Made by a program: the position numbers and the translations under genes. From Lutispora sp. (GTDB lineage: Bacteria; Bacillota; Clostridia; Lutisporales; Lutisporaceae): 6,624 bases of DNA. This document shows, piece after piece, positions 5,507 to 6,624 of this stretch (the stretch's first letter is position 1; each line of letters starts with the position of its first letter). The notes beneath the pieces are model-generated. The model saw only the letters and a list, made by a program, of their open reading frames with translations. It made no database searches and had not been told where the DNA came from. The stretch is taken from contig JAUQXG010000204.1 of assembly GCA_030834765.1 (NCBI GenBank), positions 1-6,624 on the forward strand, in the 5' to 3' direction.

Positions 5507-6624
5507 TTATTTCAAATAATCTTTTATTTTTCCCATAATATTATTCTGAATAATTAAATCTGAATAATAAAGTTTCTTTTTGACCTCTTCTGTTTTATCC
5601 TTGAGATTATCTATAGGATATTCTTTTCCAGTTTCAATATCAAAGGCCACACCATCCGCAGTTAGAGATAAGTGCTCATTATCCATAAAATATCCATTTG
5701 GCATAATTCCTATTCCTTCTTTAGAATTCATAAGATCATTTCCAAACATAGGAATATCTTTACTTTCTATTCCCATTATATTTAATATGGTTGGCATAAA
5801 ATCCACTCCACCGCTTGCTATATGATTTATCTCTGCATTTTTGCCCTCTGGCAAATGAATAAGCATAGGAACTTTTTGCAGCTTAACCCAATTGAAGTCA
5901 TCCATATTATCTATGCCTACAAACTTTGCAAGCACATCTTTCTTATCCTTGGATATACCATAATGATCACCATAAATGGCAAGTACAGTATCATCAAACA
6001 TATCATTGTTTTTCAATTCTTCCACGAAATATCCTATGGCTTCATCAGTGTAATGTATCGCTTCAAGATAATCACCAAAGAATGTATTCTTGTATTCACC
6101 CACATCAAATTCACTATAAAACTTCTTATCATTATTGTATGGAAAATGGCTAGATAATGTAATCATAAAAGAATAAAAGGGTTTATCCTTTTCTTTCATT
6201 CTTTCTAAAGACTGCCTGAAAAATGACTTATCACTGACTCCCATACCAACTATTTCGTCGTGCTCATAATCTTGTTTATTGATAAATTCGTCAAAGCCTA
6301 ACTGAGGGTACATTACACTTCTATTCCAAAAGCCAGGCTTGAAAGCATGCATCACCATAGTATCATAATGATTGGCTTTCATTGTCTTAGGAAGTGATAC
6401 AAAATCATTTCCTGAATATCTCATGTAAACAGATCCATCTTTTATTGGAAACAAAGATGTATTAGCCAATAACTCTGCATCTGAAGTGCCCCCTAGCCCA
6501 GTCTCGCAATAATAATTATCAAAATAAATACTTTCCTTGATTAGCTTATTTAAATTAGGAGTAACTTCAAAGCCGTTTACTTTTCTATTTATTACAAATT
6601 CTTGTAGCGCTTCTACCTGTATCA
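5507..6624 (-). CDS. Lipoteichoic acid synthase family protein (LtaS-like sulfatase fold), C-terminal 371 residues
   Basis: Membrane-anchored enzyme whose extracellular alkaline-phosphatase/sulfatase-fold domain transfers glycerol phosphate from phosphatidylglycerol to build the polyglycerolphosphate chain of lipoteichoic acid. The 5' end, with the usual five membrane helices, lies past the right edge. Numbered from the first full visible codon: IQVEALQEF (1-9, metal Glu4), TPNLNKLIKES (21-31), ETGLGGTSDAEL (40-51) with the nucleophile Thr46, His92 and FWNRS (98-102) in the substrate pocket, LSSHFPY (156-162) with His159, and IYGDHYG (216-222) with the metal pair Asp219/His220. All catalytic positions known from Staphylococcus aureus LtaS have equivalents, so the enzyme should be active. 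The frame is open through to base 6624, so the TTG near 6469 is not the start. Alternatives are an LTA primase or another paralogue (YfnI/YqgS/YvgJ type). It ends at TAA 5509-5507 and shares a terminator with the convergent sod gene. Confidence 0.94.
   Translation of the reverse strand, partial: IQVEALQEFVINRKVNGFEVTPNLNKLIKESIYFDNYYCETGLGGTSDAELLANTSLFPIKDGSVYMRYSGNDFVSLPKTMKANHYDTMVMHAFKPGFWNRSVMYPQLGFDEFINKQDYEHDEIVGMGVSDKSFFRQSLERMKEKDKPFYSFMITLSSHFPYNNDKKFYSEFDVGEYKNTFFGDYLEAIHYTDEAIGYFVEELKNNDMFDDTVLAIYGDHYGISKDKKDVLAKFVGIDNMDDFNWVKLQKVPMLIHLPEGKNAEINHIASGGVDFMPTILNIMGIESKDIPMFGNDLMNSKEGIGIMPNGYFMDNEHLSLTADGVAFDIETGKEYPIDNLKDKTEEVKKKLYYSDLIIQNNIMGKIKDYLK

Noticed and set aside
5580..6157. 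Plus-strand open frames within the LTA synthase-like gene
   Set aside because: They are antisense shadows of a well-conserved gene and have no ribosome binding sites or recognisable domains.
5507..6469. A complete 320-residue gene starting at TTG near 6469
   Set aside because: The frame is open to base 6624, and the extra residues contain the conserved QVEA and GGTSD catalytic blocks, so the gene is truncated by the window, not short.

Overview
The window looks like a chromosomal segment from a low-GC, Gram-positive, anaerobic bacterium, most likely a clostridium. The DNA is strongly AT-rich. Ribosome binding sites are strong AGGAGG/GGGAGG types and several genes start with GTG. The genes themselves (clostridial-style cyanophycin synthetase/cyanophycinase, a lipoteichoic-acid-synthase-type sulfatase, a Fe/Mn superoxide dismutase) also fit Clostridia. 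The genus is inference. No rRNA, tRNA, CRISPR array, transposase or insertion sequence was seen.

Left part (1-1078, minus strand): a cyanophycin operon. cphB (cyanophycinase) is complete and overlaps the start of cphA (cyanophycin synthetase) by four bases (GTGA); cphA runs off the left edge. Together they make and mobilise the Asp/Arg storage polymer cyanophycin.

Middle part (1322-4649): an uncommon three-gene cluster. On the minus strand, a ParM/Alp-type actin-like ATPase (2023-3162) is followed, with a one-base overlap, by a protein with PRC-barrel-like repeats (1322-2023). On the plus strand, diverging from a shared 215-base control region, is a P-loop protein of MinD/ParA/CpaE type with a degenerate nucleotide-binding loop (3378-4649). 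The control region has a promoter candidate in each direction, a 12-base direct repeat and a palindrome. A filament-forming ATPase, a possible adaptor and a ParA-like ATPase together suggest a positioning or segregation apparatus on the chromosome. Its cargo is unknown. The neighbouring cyanophycin operon makes a storage granule or spore-related cargo one testable idea, but nothing in the sequence proves it.

Right part (4650-6624): a strong terminator, then a monocistronic Fe/Mn superoxide dismutase on the plus strand. A shared convergent terminator follows, then the 3' part of a lipoteichoic acid synthase family gene on the minus strand, cut by the right edge before its membrane-spanning N-terminus.

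The gene units are well insulated: hairpin terminators lie at 1269-1321, 4673-4698 and 5445-5475, and a further minus-strand hairpin plus T-run at 1138-1184 lies in the cphB leader. The longest gene-free stretches are 243, 215 and 205 bases, and each is described below.
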